Notes under the pieces: generated by a model
Told to the model about the DNA's origin: nothing
What the model saw: the letters and a program-made list of their open reading frames with translations, nothing else
Databases searched by the model: none
Made by a program: the position numbers and the translations under genes
Shown: piece by piece, positions 47,424 through 56,178 of the stretch
How positions within the stretch are numbered: position 1 is the stretch's first letter
How the letters are laid out: each line of letters begins with the position of its first letter
Assembly: GCF_003260275.1 (NCBI RefSeq)
Contig: NZ_QJHB01000007.1
Span: forward strand, 183,718 to 247,717
Direction: 5' to 3'
Length of the DNA: 64,000 nt
Source: Homoserinimonas sp. OAct 916
GTDB lineage: Bacteria > Actinomycetota > Actinomycetes > Actinomycetales > Microbacteriaceae

Positions 47424-48538
47424 GGTGTCGCACAGTCGGGGCTGCTGTCTTGCTCCTGTGGCGCTGGGGCGATGCGTTCGATGCTTTGAATCTCGCTACT
47501 GGAATGCCAGTAGTGCTCCATGGGATCTGCCCATCCGTCGTTGTCCATCGTCCAGAAGCCCCCTTCGCCGACTCTGCATGTTCGGATACTGAGTAGCGGG
47601 CGTTCCCGATCGTTAAAGGTTGTGGAAGCGCCTTTGCCAGGTATGCGTGTGGCTGACCAGCGGTCGAAGTCGAGAATGTGGCTACTCCCGAGAGTGGTGA
47701 CCCGCCAGCACCCTGCTTCACGCCCGGTAAGTTCGGTCACCGTTGTGTCGGTGCGCCCGAAGAATTGGAGCTTGAGTGTTCGAACGTCGAGGATGGCCTG
47801 ACTGATTGCTTCCGGGGAGCCGTTCATGGCGAGCAGAACGATCCGGGCTTCAGCCGGGTCGCCGAAAGCTCCGTAATCGAAGTGCTCGTCGACGTTCTGA
47901 TGGTAGTGACGGCCGAGATAGAGCTTCGGGCGAACCGGCATCAAACCCGCATCTGAATACTGGCGCCCCGTTTCCGGCACAAAGCGGTCGGTTTCGGCAG
48001 GTTGCGAATCCAATGCTGGCAACGGTTTCGGGGCGTCATCCCGAATGAGGACATCAACATGCTCGCGGCCGCGAACCTTTAGGTTCTGGTCGGTGATGGA
48101 TTCTTGTGGCCGCGACGAGAGCCCTTTGTTGGCGTTTCCGAAGTCGCCGGAGTTCGCCCTGTCCAGGGCCGCAAAGGTCAGGCCAGCCGGCAGTCCTGTG
48201 CGGTAGCCGTGCGGGACGTGGGCGATGTTTGGGCGAACCCAGCGCAGCCCGTCGTCACCGAATGGGAACTTGTGCAGGCTGGACAAATTCTCCGGGTTCC
48301 CGCAGACCCAATACAAGCTTTGTCCGCGTGCGGAGAGTCTTTGATTGAGCTTGTCGAGGTCCCTGTGGCCGGGCCACATGAACCCGGAATCGCCGAGGAC
48401 CAGGAGTGTGCTCACGCCGCGTGCCCACAGTGTCTTTGAGACGATGAAGATGTGTTTGAGGTCGCCTGGGGTGTCGCCGAGCAGCCCGATGCGTTTGGCG
48501 GTTGAGAGTGACCGGGTTTGGTTTTTCTCTGGGCGCAT
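47420..48538 (-). CDS. Metallophosphoesterase-like protein with altered metal ligands
   Basis: A 372-residue protein whose first half follows the calcineurin-like phosphoesterase pattern: IGLLGDTPGD near residue 22, LLVLGDSGFMWPG, LYWVCGNPENL, VDVLIRDDAP and YLGRHYH. At several of these places the usual histidine is replaced: GDTH by GDTP, GNHE by GNPE and (T)HDAP by RDDAP. It is therefore probably catalytically weak or inactive, perhaps a binding protein. GGAGAG precedes the ATG at 48538. It is the first gene of a three-gene operon. Confidence 0.6.
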   Translation of the reverse strand: MRPEKNQTRSLSTAKRIGLLGDTPGDLKHIFIVSKTLWARGVSTLLVLGDSGFMWPGHRDLDKLNQRLSARGQSLYWVCGNPENLSSLHKFPFGDDGLRWVRPNIAHVPHGYRTGLPAGLTFAALDRANSGDFGNANKGLSSRPQESITDQNLKVRGREHVDVLIRDDAPKPLPALDSQPAETDRFVPETGRQYSDAGLMPVRPKLYLGRHYHQNVDEHFDYGAFGDPAEARIVLLAMNGSPEAISQAILDVRTLKLQFFGRTDTTVTELTGREAGCWRVTTLGSSHILDFDRWSATRIPGKGASTTFNDRERPLLSIRTCRVGEGGFWTMDNDGWADPMEHYWHSSSEIQSIERIAPAPQEQDSSPDCATP

Positions 48539-48620
48539 GCAGCTCTCCGTTCGTCGCGGTGGTCAGGGGGTCTGACTGACGTTACCGACCGGATGACCGG
48601 GAATGGGCCTCGCTGCGGTT

Positions 48621-49223
48621 CTATGTCGATAGGTCGGTGTCGGTGCGTTTTTTGGCCTCCAGGGCGATGAGTGCTGCCAGCGGGACGACGCGTTCCCTGG
48701 GCAGCGTTCCTTCTTTAAGCTTCTTGAGCTCTCGTTTGAACCATCTGGCGAGCGCCCACTCCTCCGGGTCGTCCGGGTTCAAGCGGGGCAACTGACGCGT
48801 GTTCTGCACATGCCGGATACACGCTTCCAACTTGTCGGCCCAATTTCTCTCCGACGGTTCCCACGCGAATGCCGGCGAGATGTCCAGCCGGATTCGCCGG
48901 AACTCGGTCAAGTCTTCTTTGAGCGGCTTCTGATACCGCGCCCAGTTCGCCAACCGGCGTTCCTCCGTTGGCACTCCCTTCTTGCTGCTGGTGCGCTCGC
49001 GCGGGCGTCGACCGTGTGTACGCCAGAACAACTCGTACAGGAATAGTTGAGCTGCCCATTGCGCCGCCAGTTGGAACTTCCTACCCGGTTGGCGTTCTCC
49101 GTTGAGGCTGACGAGTAGACCGGCATCAACGTAGACGGTCGCATAGAGGTCGTCGGCAGTTGCCTTCTCCCACATGGATAGAGCGCGGAAATGCAAATCT
49201 CTCGGGCCTGTGTCGGCTCGCAT
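48621..49223 (-). CDS. Protein with a helicase-associated-like domain
   Basis: A 200-residue protein of unknown role. The C-terminal half (RRLANWARYQK near residue 90 and WALARWFKRELKKLKEGTLPRERVVPLAAL near residues 155-185) resembles the helicase-associated (HA) repeat, a DNA-binding helical bundle found at the ends of actinobacterial helicases and in small stand-alone proteins. No helicase domain is present. AAGGGA lies 6 bases before the ATG. Confidence 0.5.
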   Translation of the reverse strand: MRADTGPRDLHFRALSMWEKATADDLYATVYVDAGLLVSLNGERQPGRKFQLAAQWAAQLFLYELFWRTHGRRPRERTSSKKGVPTEERRLANWARYQKPLKEDLTEFRRIRLDISPAFAWEPSERNWADKLEACIRHVQNTRQLPRLNPDDPEEWALARWFKRELKKLKEGTLPRERVVPLAALIALEAKKRTDTDLST

Positions 49224-49511
49224 GATGGTCCCTTCCGGGAACGCATCGGTTGCGACCCCGGATCATCTATGCGCGGTGCGGAAAAAGGGCTGCATGTGGG
49301 TTCACAAAGTCTTTGTCAAAAGGTCGGTTGTGGGCGGGTGGCGGATTGTCTAACGTTGCTTTTCAGCCGGAACTAATACGCGGTGGGGCATCCCCGCAAC
49401 CAGACCGTCCGCTAGAAAGCGATCAACCACTGAAGCGAACTTTCGAGCCGAATCCGGCGAATTGAATGAGTCGACTACAGCCTCGTAAAGAAGTTAAGGA
49501 GCAGCACGGTC

Positions 49512-50939
49512 ATGGCGAAAGCAACCGGCGAGAGCCCCAAACGCCAATACTGTGAAAAGCAGGGGCTCGATCAAGTCGAGCGAGGAACTACTCTGGAGCC
49601 ACAGCACTCCCAGACAAAGGGCTGGGCCCGATACCGCTACCGCATCTACCCCAACGCGCTCCAACAGGAAATGCTCGCACGCCTATTCGAGTGTGTTCGG
49701 CTGGTATTCAACGACTTCTTGGCCGCAAACGACGCGCATGTCAAAGTCGGACCACGCCGCCAGTATCGGAACAACTTCGCTCTCAGCCCGAGCCTCATCG
49801 CTCAGGCAAAGAACAGACCAGAACGGGCTTGCTTAAAGGAGGTACCCGCGGCCCCTTTGCAGCAAGCACTGGCGGACGGACACCAGGCGTACCGGAACGC
49901 GTTCGACTCCGCTACCGGAAAGCGGAAGGGCGAGAAGATCCACTTCCCGAAGTTCAAATCACGGAAGGACAACCGGCAGACCGCACGCTTCACTCGGAAC
50001 ACCTGCTTCGCCGTCCGCCCAATTTCATCCAACCGGGCCATGTTGCGTTTGCCGAGAATGGGGGACATCGACGTTGTGTACACCCGCGACTTGCCCTCAG
50101 AACCCACCTCAGTAACGATCATCCGGGAAGCCGACGGCCGTTATCACGCCTCGTTCGTCGTCACCCGGGAAACCACTTCGCTCCCACCACTTGACCGGGT
50201 CGCCGGGTTGGACCTTGGCCTCATTCATCTGGCCACAATTGTGTACTCAGATGGAACCCGAGAGAAAATCCCGGCACCGCAGCACTTCCGAAAGAGGGAA
50301 CGGAAACTCGCAAGAGTTCAACGGCTGGCGGCACGGCAAAAGGAGCGTGCCAAGCGTGCGAAAGTAAGGGAGGCGGCCGCTGTCAAAGAGGGCCGCGCCA
50401 CGGCTACGGAGCCGACTCCCACGGGGCATCGATCCAACGCTCACGAGCGCGCACGAAGGAAGGTCGCCTCTGCACACCGGAAGGTGCGGGACGCCCGTTC
50501 GGACTTTCACCACAAACTGGCCGACCGGATAGTCCACGAGAACCAAGTGATCTGCCTAGAAACGTTGAACATCACCGGCCTGGCCCGAACACGGCTGGCC
50601 AAATCCATTCACGACGCCGGCTGGGGAGCCCTGATCCGGCTTATTGAAGAGAAAGCGGCCCGATACGGGCGCACGGTCATCCGTATTGACCGGGCAACCC
50701 CGACCAGTCAAACCTGCTCGGTCTGCGGCATCAACGGGGGGAAGAAATCACTTAATGTGCGTGCTTGGGGATGTAGCGCATGCGGCGCCTGGTTGGACCG
50801 AGATTACAACGCCGCAGTAAACATCATTGTCGCCGCAGGACATGCGGAGATGCTAAACGCGGGCGGAGAGGACATCAGACTTCGACTTTCTGAAGCAACC
50901 CCTCAACGAAACCCGAAGCAAAGAATCTCCGTCCCTTAG
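49512..50939 (+). CDS. tnpB: RNA-guided nuclease TnpB (IS605 OrfB)
   Basis: A 475-residue TnpB. The RuvC-like active site is complete: AGLDLGLIHLATIV (Asp), ICLETLNITGL (Glu) and LDRDYNAAVNI (Asp). The zinc ribbon is CSVCGINGG with CSACGAW. The N-terminal part contains YRIYPNALQQEMLARLFECVRLVFNDFL. TnpB uses an RNA from the element's right end to cut DNA beside a short target-adjacent motif, promoting retention of the element. About 35 residues precede the usual family start. AAGGAG lies upstream of the ATG. Confidence 0.93.
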   Translation: MAKATGESPKRQYCEKQGLDQVERGTTLEPQHSQTKGWARYRYRIYPNALQQEMLARLFECVRLVFNDFLAANDAHVKVGPRRQYRNNFALSPSLIAQAKNRPERACLKEVPAAPLQQALADGHQAYRNAFDSATGKRKGEKIHFPKFKSRKDNRQTARFTRNTCFAVRPISSNRAMLRLPRMGDIDVVYTRDLPSEPTSVTIIREADGRYHASFVVTRETTSLPPLDRVAGLDLGLIHLATIVYSDGTREKIPAPQHFRKRERKLARVQRLAARQKERAKRAKVREAAAVKEGRATATEPTPTGHRSNAHERARRKVASAHRKVRDARSDFHHKLADRIVHENQVICLETLNITGLARTRLAKSIHDAGWGALIRLIEEKAARYGRTVIRIDRATPTSQTCSVCGINGGKKSLNVRAWGCSACGAWLDRDYNAAVNIIVAAGHAEMLNAGGEDIRLRLSEATPQRNPKQRISVP

Positions 50940-50956
50940 GGCGGGGAGGACGTCAA
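50800..50956 (+). ncRNA. Candidate omega (guide) RNA at the tnpB right end
   Basis: In related elements the guide RNA covers the 3' end of tnpB and the right end of the element. Here a bulged hairpin, CTCCGTCCC (50927-50935) with GGGCGGGGAG (50939-50948), spans the tnpB stop and is followed by GACGTCAA. The 5' limit is only an estimate, and the guide would be the flanking sequence after 50956. Confidence 0.4.
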
Positions 50957-51461
50957 ATGCACGGTATGACCAATAGCTCCAGTACCCGAGGCCGTCGTTG
51001 TCTGTTTCACCCTTTGGATGGAGGAATGAGCGGCGGCATGATCATGGACTCACAAATGGAAGGAAGCGAGCTCCGACGCTGAAGGCACCCGAGCGTGGTG
51101 CAGGGGTTCGGACGCGATTCTTTCGTGACTTGGGCGAACGGTTCACCGTCGCTGTGGCCGACAACATCGCTTCGGCCAGTGGCTATCCGTGGAGCTTGAG
51201 ACCACCATCCATCCAACCTTGGGGCTTGACGCCCGATTTATGTTGCTACCAATTTGCCTGGCAGACCCTCGCAAAGCAGTGATCCTGAAGAAACGTCGTG
51301 GATTTCAGATCTACGGGATCGGTTTCGATTCGGCCGATTTCAGTGATGCTGAGCGGGGGCTTGTTCGTGTTCATTACACTCGGCTCTACGGCCGATCTTG
51401 AAAGTGGATGAAAGATCGCTGTTTTGATTTTCTAATATTGGCCATTGAGTGAAGAGGTTTC
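50957..51461. other. Gap between the tnpB element and the IclR gene
   Basis: About 500 bases. Two short overlapping open frames (50998-51282 and 51189-51401, forward) have weak protein-like character but no domain I can name. They may be frameshifted remains of a gene interrupted by the tnpB element. The IclR promoter should lie in the AT-rich end near 51410-51450. Confidence 0.4.
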
Positions 51462-52283
51462 GTGGCAGAAATGAAGGACTCGTCGACAAAGCGGCTAGTA
51501 CCAGCGGTGATCCGGGCCGCCGCTATTCTCGAAACTTTGCGGACTTCGTCTACCGCGCTAACCTCAGCAGCGATTGCTGAAAGTACGGGCCTGCCGCGCA
51601 CGACGGTTCATGAGCTTGTGCACACACTTTTGCACCTTTCGTACGTGGTGAGTGAGCCCGAGGGGTCGCTCACTTATCAGCTTGGACCCGCGTTGCTCAC
51701 TTTAGGATACAGATACCAGAAAGGCCTGGATCTTGCGAGGGAGGGCCACGAAGTGGCTACCAGTATCGCGACGGAAAGCGGTGACACCGTCCAGATCGCC
51801 ACGCTTCACGGCACCGAAGTGCTGTATGTAGCGAAGGTTGACTCGGCGAGTCACGTCAGGCTGGTTTCAGATGTTGGAGGACGCCTTCCTGCTCACCTCA
51901 CCGCAGTCGGAAAGGCGCTACTTTCGAGCCTCACCGGTGATGACCTGCGCGCGCGCTTTCCGGAAGGGGTGCGACTAGCGGCGCTTACCCCCAACAGTAT
52001 TACTGAACGTGATGTCCTTTTCAGAGATTTGGAGAAAGTTCGCCAGGCTGGCGTAGCGTTTGAGTTTCGGGAATCCAACCCAGACGTGGGGTGCGTTGCA
52101 GCTCCGGTGCGAGACCGGGCAGGGAATGTAGTTGCAGCCTTGAGCATCGCGGCGCTGATGACGCGGTTTGGGCCCGAAGAGACCGCTCAACGCACTAATC
52201 TCGCGAAACAAGGTGCCGCTGAACTTTCGCATCGACTTGGTTGGCCAGGTGAGGGCAGCGAGTTTACGCTGCGTTCAAAGTGA
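51462..52283 (+). CDS. IclR-family transcriptional regulator
   Basis: A 273-residue regulator with an N-terminal winged helix (LTSAAIAESTGLPRTTVHELVHTLLHLSYV, residues about 32-62) and the C-terminal ligand-binding IclR domain (RLPAHLTAVGKALLSSL, then DVGCVAAPVRDRAGNVVAALSIAAL). It is likely to control the hydantoin operon that starts at 54644, from which it is now separated by an IS256-type element. GTG 51462 has GAAGAGG upstream. Confidence 0.92.
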   Translation: MAEMKDSSTKRLVPAVIRAAAILETLRTSSTALTSAAIAESTGLPRTTVHELVHTLLHLSYVVSEPEGSLTYQLGPALLTLGYRYQKGLDLAREGHEVATSIATESGDTVQIATLHGTEVLYVAKVDSASHVRLVSDVGGRLPAHLTAVGKALLSSLTGDDLRARFPEGVRLAALTPNSITERDVLFRDLEKVRQAGVAFEFRESNPDVGCVAAPVRDRAGNVVAALSIAALMTRFGPEETAQRTNLAKQGAAELSHRLGWPGEGSEFTLRSK

Positions 52284-52963
52284 CACTTATAGGACCTTAA
52301 AGTCGTTGCTCGCGAACCTCCATGCGTTAGCTGTTCGTTCCAATCGGCTTCGTGGGCGCGCTCGCTTTCTGACTGGCTTCCGCAGCCTGCGTAAGGGCCG
52401 GGGTCTTTTGCTGTTCCTCCGGGGTGCTCCTGCTAGCGAGACTTGAGCGGGCGTGGGCCGCCTAACGTAGGTGTCATACCCGGTCCCAGACAGGCTCTTC
52501 CGGAATGGGGCGCGGTCGAGTTCATTCACAAGAAACTGATGCACAGTGCCGCGGTTGGAGAGCTCATGTCGAACCAACTTCGCGTTGTGAGCGAGAGCCC
52601 AATTTGCTCAGAGTAATTACATATTACAACGGCAGCAGGGTGCGGACTGTGCCTTCGACGCCACCCGCTGCGGAAGGTGCGGGTAGCGGACGAGCTGACG
52701 AACTGATGAACACCCCGGGTCAGCCAGAAAGCAACGAAGTGGCGCCTCGCGACGGAAGACGGTGCCCAACACTCGTTAGTTGCCAGTTCTCAATGTCCGG
52801 GTGGATTCTAAGGAGCGAGAGCGTTATTAGCGCAGGGGAACAGGATCATCCTGGCAAGAGGTGAGCGTGGTTAGACAATCTCTGAATGGCGATTCGCTCG
52901 TCGCATGCTTTTTCACGCGCCGAGACTCTCCAACCCGCGGGAAGGAGAGGTCAAGTCCCGGGT
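52284..52963. other. Gap without a recognisable gene
   Basis: About 680 bases between the IclR gene and the IS256-type element. Open frames are short and show no domain. Nothing here can be assigned. Confidence 0.5.
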
Positions 52964-54351
52964 AGTGGTGTAGCGCGGTGTCCTTCGACGTGATGGGTTA
53001 GGCGCTGAGTTCGAGAGCTTGCTCGTCGGTCACCTCGTTCCCGGTGGTGGGGACGAGGGTGAGTCGGGACTTGGAGAGGATGTCGAGGCCGAGGTAGCGC
53101 CGTCCTTCGGCCCATTCGTCGGTCTGCTCGGCCAGGACGGCCCCGACGAGGCGGATGATCGCGTCGCGGTTGGGGAAGATGCCGACGGAATCGGTGCGGC
53201 GGCGAATTTCACGGTTGAGTCGCTCGTTCGGATTATTCGACCAGATCTGCTGCCAGAGCCCGTCCGGGAACTGGGTGAACGCGAGGATATCGGCCCGGGC
53301 AGTGTCGAGGTGCTCGTGCGCGTCGGGAAGTTTGCCGTCGACGTAGTCCAGGAGCCGGTCGAATTGGGCGTGGACACTGTCAGCGTCGGGTTGGTCATAG
53401 ACGGAGTGCAGCATCGCTTTGACCGCCGGCCACATACTTTTCGGGGTCACCGACATCAGGTTGGCGGCGTAGTGGGTGCGGCAGCGTTGCCAGGACGCCC
53501 CGGGCAGGTTCGCGGGAATCGCCTCCACCAGCCCCCGGTGGGCATCGGAGGTGACCCGGCGCACCCCGGTGAGACCGCGGGCGACGAGATCGGCGAAGAA
53601 GCTGTTCCAAGCAGCCCCGGTCTCGCTGGTGGCGACGCGCAGGCCGAGGACCTCGCGGCGCCCGTCCGCGTTGACACCGGTCGCGATCAGGACCACGGCG
53701 CCGATCACCCGGCCGCCTTCGCGGACCTTCATGGTGAGGGCATCGGCGGCGACGAACGTGAACGGGCCCGCGTCATCGAGGGGCCGGTGGCGGAACTGGT
53801 CGACATGCTCGTTAAGGTCCGCGGCCATCCGGGACACCTGGGACTTCGACAACGAGTGGATCCCGAGGGTCTTGACCAGTTTGTCCATCCGTCGGGTCGA
53901 AACGCCGGCGAGGTAGCAGTCCGCGACCACCGTGATCAGCGCTTACTCGGCGCGCTTGCGCCGCTCCATGAGCCAGTCGGGGAAATAGGTGCCCTGTCGT
54001 AGTTTCGGGATCGCGACATCGATCGTCCCGATCCGGGTGTCGAGGTCGCGGTGCCGGTAACCGTTGCGCTGGGTGAGACGGTCGGGACTGGGCTGGCCCC
54101 ACTCAGCACCGACAACAGCATCAGCGTCGGCGGAGAGGAGGGCATTGATCATGGTCTGCAGCAGACTGCGCATCAAATCCGGCGACGCGTCAGTGAGAGC
54201 TTCCGCGAGCAGGCTGGCAGGGTCGACAATATGTGGAGCGGTCATCGTGTGTGATGCCTTTCGAGGATTCGGTAGAAGGTTGACTCGAAGGAACACCACG
54301 GTGACCGCGTCCAGGCCTAAGACGAGGAGCCGGTCACCGGGCTACACCACT
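52964..54351 (-). mobile_element. IS256-type insertion sequence
   Basis: The element is bounded by 17-base imperfect terminal inverted repeats: AGTGGTGTAGCGCGGTG at 52964-52980, and the complement of AGTGGTGTAGCCCGGTG at 54335-54351 (one mismatch). The true ends may lie several bases further out; no target duplication could be identified. Confidence 0.8.
52998..54245 (-). pseudogene. IS256/mutator-type transposase with an in-frame nonsense codon
   Basis: The two halves are in the same frame. The first (54245-53946) has the family N-terminus, with GAEWGQPSPDRLTQRNGYRHRD split by turns and LRQGTYFPDW, and ends RRKRAE. TAA at 53945-53943 then interrupts, and the frame continues ALITVVADCYLAGVSTRR into the catalytic part (VAADALTMKVREGG, RVTSDAHRGL, NPNERLNREIRRRTDSVGIFP). 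Relatives read AEQALITV here, so a CAA to TAA change explains the stop. The transposase is probably inactive. Confidence 0.85.
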
Positions 54352-54566
54352 TTATGGGGCACTACTGAAGGAGATGACAATTCAGGGTTACGAGGCGTGC
54401 AGCCGGTAACCAACTAACGGGTAGAAAGGACTGCTTGGTCTCTTCTGAGATGCCGAGCGCTCCCTTCGATCGGCCTGGCGCAACTTAACCCCTCGAACTG
54501 CTCCGAATCCGGGGACGAAGATTGTGCGTGCATTTGGCTGCCGAACGGGCCGCTGCACCCTGCTAC

Positions 54567-54596
54567 TTGACACTGCGCAATCAGCCAACATAAGAT
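54567..54596 (+). promoter_or_regulatory. Promoter of the hydantoin operon
   Basis: TTGACA (54567-54572) and TAAGAT (54591-54596) are separated by 18 bases, a near-consensus sigma-70 promoter. It lies about 50 bases before the first gene's ATG and outside the IS256-type element. Confidence 0.75.
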
Positions 54597-54603
54597 ATTC
54601 GTA

Positions 54604-54630
54604 ATCTCGTACAGGGTTCGAGATATCGAA
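54604..54630. promoter_or_regulatory. Inverted repeats after the promoter, possible IclR operator
   Basis: ATCTCG (54604-54609) and CGAGAT (54619-54624) form one inverted repeat, and TTCGA-GATA-TCGAA (54617-54630) another overlapping it. They lie at and just after the expected transcription start, a place suited to repression. Confidence 0.5.
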
Positions 54631-54643
54631 CAAAGGTGACTTA

Positions 54644-55588
54644 ATGCAGCAGGTGAGAGAGTTCTTGTCCGGTCTGGGTCTCCCACGAGGGGATGAGCTT
54701 AAGGTGCCCTCAAGCGAAAAGCGCTTCCCGGATGGCGCGCAGTATCGCGTCGAGATTCCGAGCGTGGAGGGCCCGCGGGTAATGGCGCACGTATTAGATG
54801 AAGCGGGCATTCGTGGAGTTCCTATTCACCGAATTTCGCAGGGAAGCGGAGGCATGCTTCTTACGGATGACGAGATTCTCGACATGGGGGAGCAGTCCAG
54901 CGCGAAGCGTGTCGAGCTCTCCCTCTTTGCTCGGCCGACAGCGGGTTGGGGGCTCGGCGCAGGCGCTCAGTTTCCTGCCACTTCCACTGCATCTCAGGTT
55001 CGAGGAGCAGATCAGCTCGTACACAACATCGAAGATATCCGTCGTATGTGTAGTCTTGGCATCCGAAATGCGCTAGTAACCGATATCGGTGTGGTCGACG
55101 TGGTCTCGCAACTGCGACATTCCGGTGAACTCCCCCCGGACCTTCGGCTCAAAGCCAGCGTGCAGATGGGGCTCTCCAATCCAGCCTCAATTCGTGTCGG
55201 TGAGCGACTCGGCATCGATAGTTACAATGTGACGCCTGACCTCACTCTTTCGCAGCTCGCCGCGATCCGTGAGGCTATCGACATTCCCATCGACATGTAC
55301 ATCGAGTCGCCAGATAACCTGGGCGGCTTCGTTCGTCACTATGAAATTGCGGAAATAGTACGAGTTGCAGCGCCTGTGTACGTGAAGTTTGGCCTTCGCA
55401 ACTCGCCTGACATTTACCCGAGCGGTGGACACCTTGAGTCCACGGCTATCGCTCTGGGTCTTGAGCGTGTTCGACGGGCAGAAATTGGTCTTGCGATTCT
55501 CAACCGTTATATGCCGAGTGCGCAGATGTCACAGCTCGGTGCCTCAGACTTAGCAGTCGCGATTCCGGTCAACGAGGTTCAGCCGTGA
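54644..55588 (+). CDS. U32-peptidase-like TIM-barrel protein
   Basis: A 314-residue protein resembling proteins annotated as U32 family peptidases, a call made from memory of the pattern SxxRFPDGAxYRxEIP near residue 23 and GGFxRxxExxEIxRVAAPxYxK near residue 225. The two halves look like an alternating beta/alpha barrel (VTDIGVVDVVSQL, LKASVQMGLSNPASIRVGERLG, then PIDMYIESPDNLGG). The function is unknown; its place as first gene of the hydantoin operon suggests a part in handling amino-acid derivatives. Its stop overlaps the RidA-like start by 4 bases. Confidence 0.5.
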   Translation: MQQVREFLSGLGLPRGDELKVPSSEKRFPDGAQYRVEIPSVEGPRVMAHVLDEAGIRGVPIHRISQGSGGMLLTDDEILDMGEQSSAKRVELSLFARPTAGWGLGAGAQFPATSTASQVRGADQLVHNIEDIRRMCSLGIRNALVTDIGVVDVVSQLRHSGELPPDLRLKASVQMGLSNPASIRVGERLGIDSYNVTPDLTLSQLAAIREAIDIPIDMYIESPDNLGGFVRHYEIAEIVRVAAPVYVKFGLRNSPDIYPSGGHLESTAIALGLERVRRAEIGLAILNRYMPSAQMSQLGASDLAVAIPVNEVQP

Positions 55589-56043
55589 ACACTGTCGACA
55601 ATCGCATCGCCTCTGGTGAGATCAAACTACCGAGGCCCCCGGCGCCTGCTGCAAACTATGTCGGTGCGGTAGAACAAGGTGGATTCCTTGACGTCTCAGG
55701 ACAGATTCACACTGACAATGGGGAGCTAAAAAAGGGGAAGGTGGGCGCGGACGTAACTCTCGAGGAGGCTATCGGAATGGCCAGAATCGCGTCCGAGAAC
55801 GCGCTTGCGGTTGCCCACTCTGTCAGAGGAAGCCTTGATGGATTGCGAGTACATCGTCTTCGAGTGTATGTCGTGGGGGCAGAAGGGTTCCACGAGCAAC
55901 ACCTCGTCGGAAACGGCGCAAGTGACTATCTGATTGAAGTATTCCGGGAATTAGGAACGCACAGCCGCACATCTGTTGGCGTCGCGGCGCTACCCTTCGG
56001 GGCCGCCGTAGAGGTCGAACTAACGTTCCAAGTCGCCTCATGA
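55585..56043 (+). CDS. RidA/YjgF-family protein
   Basis: A 152-residue protein of the RidA superfamily, long form. Recognisable parts are YVGAVEQGGFLDVSGQI, EEAIGMARIASENALAVAHSV, and HSRTSVGVAALPFGAAVEVELTF. RidA proteins hydrolyse enamine/imine intermediates released by PLP enzymes, which fits the PLP enzyme encoded at the end of this operon. GTG 55585 overlaps the preceding stop. The conserved Arg of true RidA imine deaminases appears as SRTSVGV. Confidence 0.85.
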   Translation: MNTVDNRIASGEIKLPRPPAPAANYVGAVEQGGFLDVSGQIHTDNGELKKGKVGADVTLEEAIGMARIASENALAVAHSVRGSLDGLRVHRLRVYVVGAEGFHEQHLVGNGASDYLIEVFRELGTHSRTSVGVAALPFGAAVEVELTFQVAS

Positions 56044-56178
56044 AGAAACGGTGAAGAAATGTAGCGCTGTTAGAGCGGGGTGTCGCTCACTTGGTCGTAC
56101 AAGGAAGTACAAAACGCTACAAAACCAAGCAACCCAGAACAACACAAAATATCGCAAACACTACAAATGAAGGAGTAG

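Larger units (their letters stand above)
49374..50956 (+). mobile_element. IS605/IS1341-type element carrying only tnpB
   Basis: The element holds a complete tnpB without a tnpA transposase. The left end is placed near 49374, where a short hairpin-forming segment GCGGTGGGGCATCCCCGC begins; this boundary is uncertain. The right end is the characteristic hairpin and GTCAA terminus near 50956. Confidence 0.6.

Noticed and set aside
50998..51401. Two overlapping forward frames before the IclR gene considered as a membrane-protein remnant
   Set aside because: Similarity was too weak to name a family; left as an unassigned gap.
53019..54002. Long forward-strand open frame of 327 codons
   Set aside because: It is the antisense of the IS256-type transposase; the high GC content leaves long open frames opposite real genes.
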